64,000 nucleotides of DNA, taken from NCBI GenBank assembly GCA_008508345.1, contig QNGE01001303.1:106940-170939 (forward strand). The letters are read 5' to 3'. This stretch comes from Paragonimus westermani. Its lineage: Eukaryota > Platyhelminthes > Trematoda > Plagiorchiida > Troglotrematidae. The translations under genes and the position numbers were made by a program. Shown here in pieces: positions 62,726-64,000 of this stretch. Each line of letters starts with the position of its first letter. The first letter of the stretch is position 1. Under the pieces are notes generated by a model. That model was not told the DNA's origin and searched no databases. It saw only the letters and a list, made by a program, of their open reading frames with translations.

Positions 62726-63900
62726 GTAAGGATTTGCGATATTTTCCACTGAACATTTCGAGAGAAAAGTTTTGCAGTTGGCTACAGTTAAGTATTTACA
62801 CAACTGTTCTAATCATTTGTCTTTGTGGAAACGAGCTCTGTCACTTGTGTATTTTCACGATCACTCCTGATTGCTGAATAGTATTCCATGTCTTAACGGC
62901 AAACCGGCTGGCTGATGGATTCTGTGGCATGTGCGATTAAATTGGAAAAGGATTGCAACACTCAAGATCATTAACTTGACAATCATTTTATGTTCTCTTT
63001 GATCCGACCAACCGATTTTTATCTAGGAACACAAACCAGACCTGTGCACCACGACCAAAATGCTCGTGCTGTGAAGATGATAGAGAAATACACACTAATC
63101 CATCAATAACGTATTGTAAAGCTGTGACGGAATTATTGATGGCTTTAATCGTACATCATAGCTACACGATCTTCGGGGTAAATCACGGTTTGGGAATTAT
63201 TCACCATTTACACACGTCGTCAGATGATTACTACTCAGTAGAATTGAGTAGTTTATTATTTTCGTTCATAATCTTGCGCAGCTACATTTGGCTTAAGATT
63301 GCAAAGCATGAGTGTGTGCACAACCTGATGTTCCCATATACGCCCCTGGATAATGGTGATCTTGGCACTGCTTCTTTTGTATTTCACTGGTTTTTATGCC
63401 AGCAAACAATTCTGATGGCCATGGAACTTAGCTCAAATCTACTCACCACATTTTTCCCGATACGCGTCCATATGCCTGCTAAGCAACAGTTACTTCAGTT
63501 GACGGAAGTATACACAACCCAATCAAATCATATTCGTAGTTTGTTATAAATGTTTTATAGATTAATAAACAGCTCATCCCAATAATCCTAAACCTGACAC
63601 TCGTATTAATGGCCTAGTTACCATACCAGATGCAGACGATGGCACGAAGATAATGGTGGTCAAAAGTTGAGTCCTCGCAAGTCTTCTATATGCGATGAAT
63701 ACAAAGACGAAACAAACAGAAATCTAACTCTGCCCAAACTCTTTCATCAACTAGGGTTTATATTTTGACCAAAACACGAATCGGAAACTTTGCTCCACAT
63801 TTTGCTTACTGAATGGTCCTGTTTACCTGACTTTGATTGGTTGACTTGTGTCTACAACGATCTTTGGTTATATTTGTTCTAATCAACAACTAGCACTTTA
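62726..63900 (+). other. Intron after exon 19, nothing recognised
   Basis: A 141-codon frame at 63124-63549 has no recognisable domain and no acceptor/donor pair that fits phase 0. Confidence 0.5.
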
Positions 63901-64000
63901 CTGATGAGTAGTCGGGGATTTGGTTTATTTTCAAGTTGACCATCACTCACATTTGATCGCAGCGTTCGCATTCAGATAGACTTTCCAGCCAGCCTCTTTC
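63901..64000 (-). repeat. Ribozyme-SINE copy E (3' half, cut by the window end)
   Basis: Minus strand from the window edge: GAAAGAGGCTGGCTGG, the conserved body, GATGGTCAACTTGAAAA, then TAAACCAAATCCCC and ACTACTCATCAG. It carries the same long 3' tail as copy D. The ribozyme and tRNA head would lie just past 64000. Confidence 0.88.

Noticed and set aside
63124..63549. 141-codon frame as an exon or gene
   Set aside because: No domain, no splice sites in the required phase, and stop-bounded by chance in AT-rich intron.
63901..63930. CTGATGAG on the plus strand in SINE copy E
   Set aside because: It is the reverse complement of the SINE tail; no GAAA follows.
1..64000. CRISPR arrays, operons, integrons or phage modules
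   Set aside because: No regularly spaced repeats and no bacterial gene organisation; the sequence is eukaryotic intron/exon DNA.
1..64000. Strong orientation bias of transposons against the host gene
   Set aside because: Penelope, APE LINE and transposase copies are antisense, but R2-like and LINE fragments are sense; too few to claim bias.

Overview
This window looks like animal nuclear DNA, most likely from a digenean fluke (flatworm). Short phase-consistent exons with GT..AG borders sit in multi-kilobase introns filled with retroelements of kinds typical of trematodes: Penelope-like elements, fragments of APE-type and R2-type LINEs, and tRNA-derived SINEs that carry a hammerhead ribozyme. 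No bacterial operons, phage genes or CRISPR arrays are visible. I cannot name the species. A 752-base N run lies at 4911-5662.

Host gene. Nineteen exons on the + strand (2915 to 62725) form one open reading path of about 1,571 codons, with matching phase at every junction. The first exon encodes the end of a second calponin-homology (CH2) domain. The rest encode spectrin-like helical repeats and a few acidic or Ser/Pro-rich linkers. The window is therefore an internal slice of a giant actin-binding spectrin-repeat protein of the nesprin/dystrophin/plakin/spectrin superfamily. The CH2 tail slightly favours nesprin/Msp300. The gene runs off both ends: the start of the actin-binding domain and the C-terminus are not seen. 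One intron may be only 36 nt long; if it is not spliced, the gene contains an in-frame stop.

Introns. From left to right they hold: a LINE tail (4515-4830) next to the N gap; another LINE tail (8402-8645); an old SINE (about 17105-17216); a second tRNA-derived SINE (18604-18836); a Penelope fragment (19042-19356); a broken R2-like LINE (about 19740-22300); a SINE with a dead ribozyme (25252-25502); a decayed Penelope element with inverted terminal repeats and a nested SINE (27000-29530); a LINE fragment (30430-30860); a decayed Tc1/mariner-like transposase (35705-36748); a complete Penelope-like element with an open 884-codon RT plus GIY-YIG frame and direct terminal repeats (44540-47265); a cluster of ribozyme SINEs (48740-50990); a broken APE/RT LINE (54185-57250); and one more SINE running off the right end.

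Most striking is the SINE family. It has a tRNA-like head with A and B boxes, and downstream of it a 45-nt motif with every conserved position of a type I hammerhead ribozyme. At least four copies align clearly and four older relics are recognisable. Two copies lie head to head inside one perfect 12-bp target-site duplication, which suggests they inserted together.
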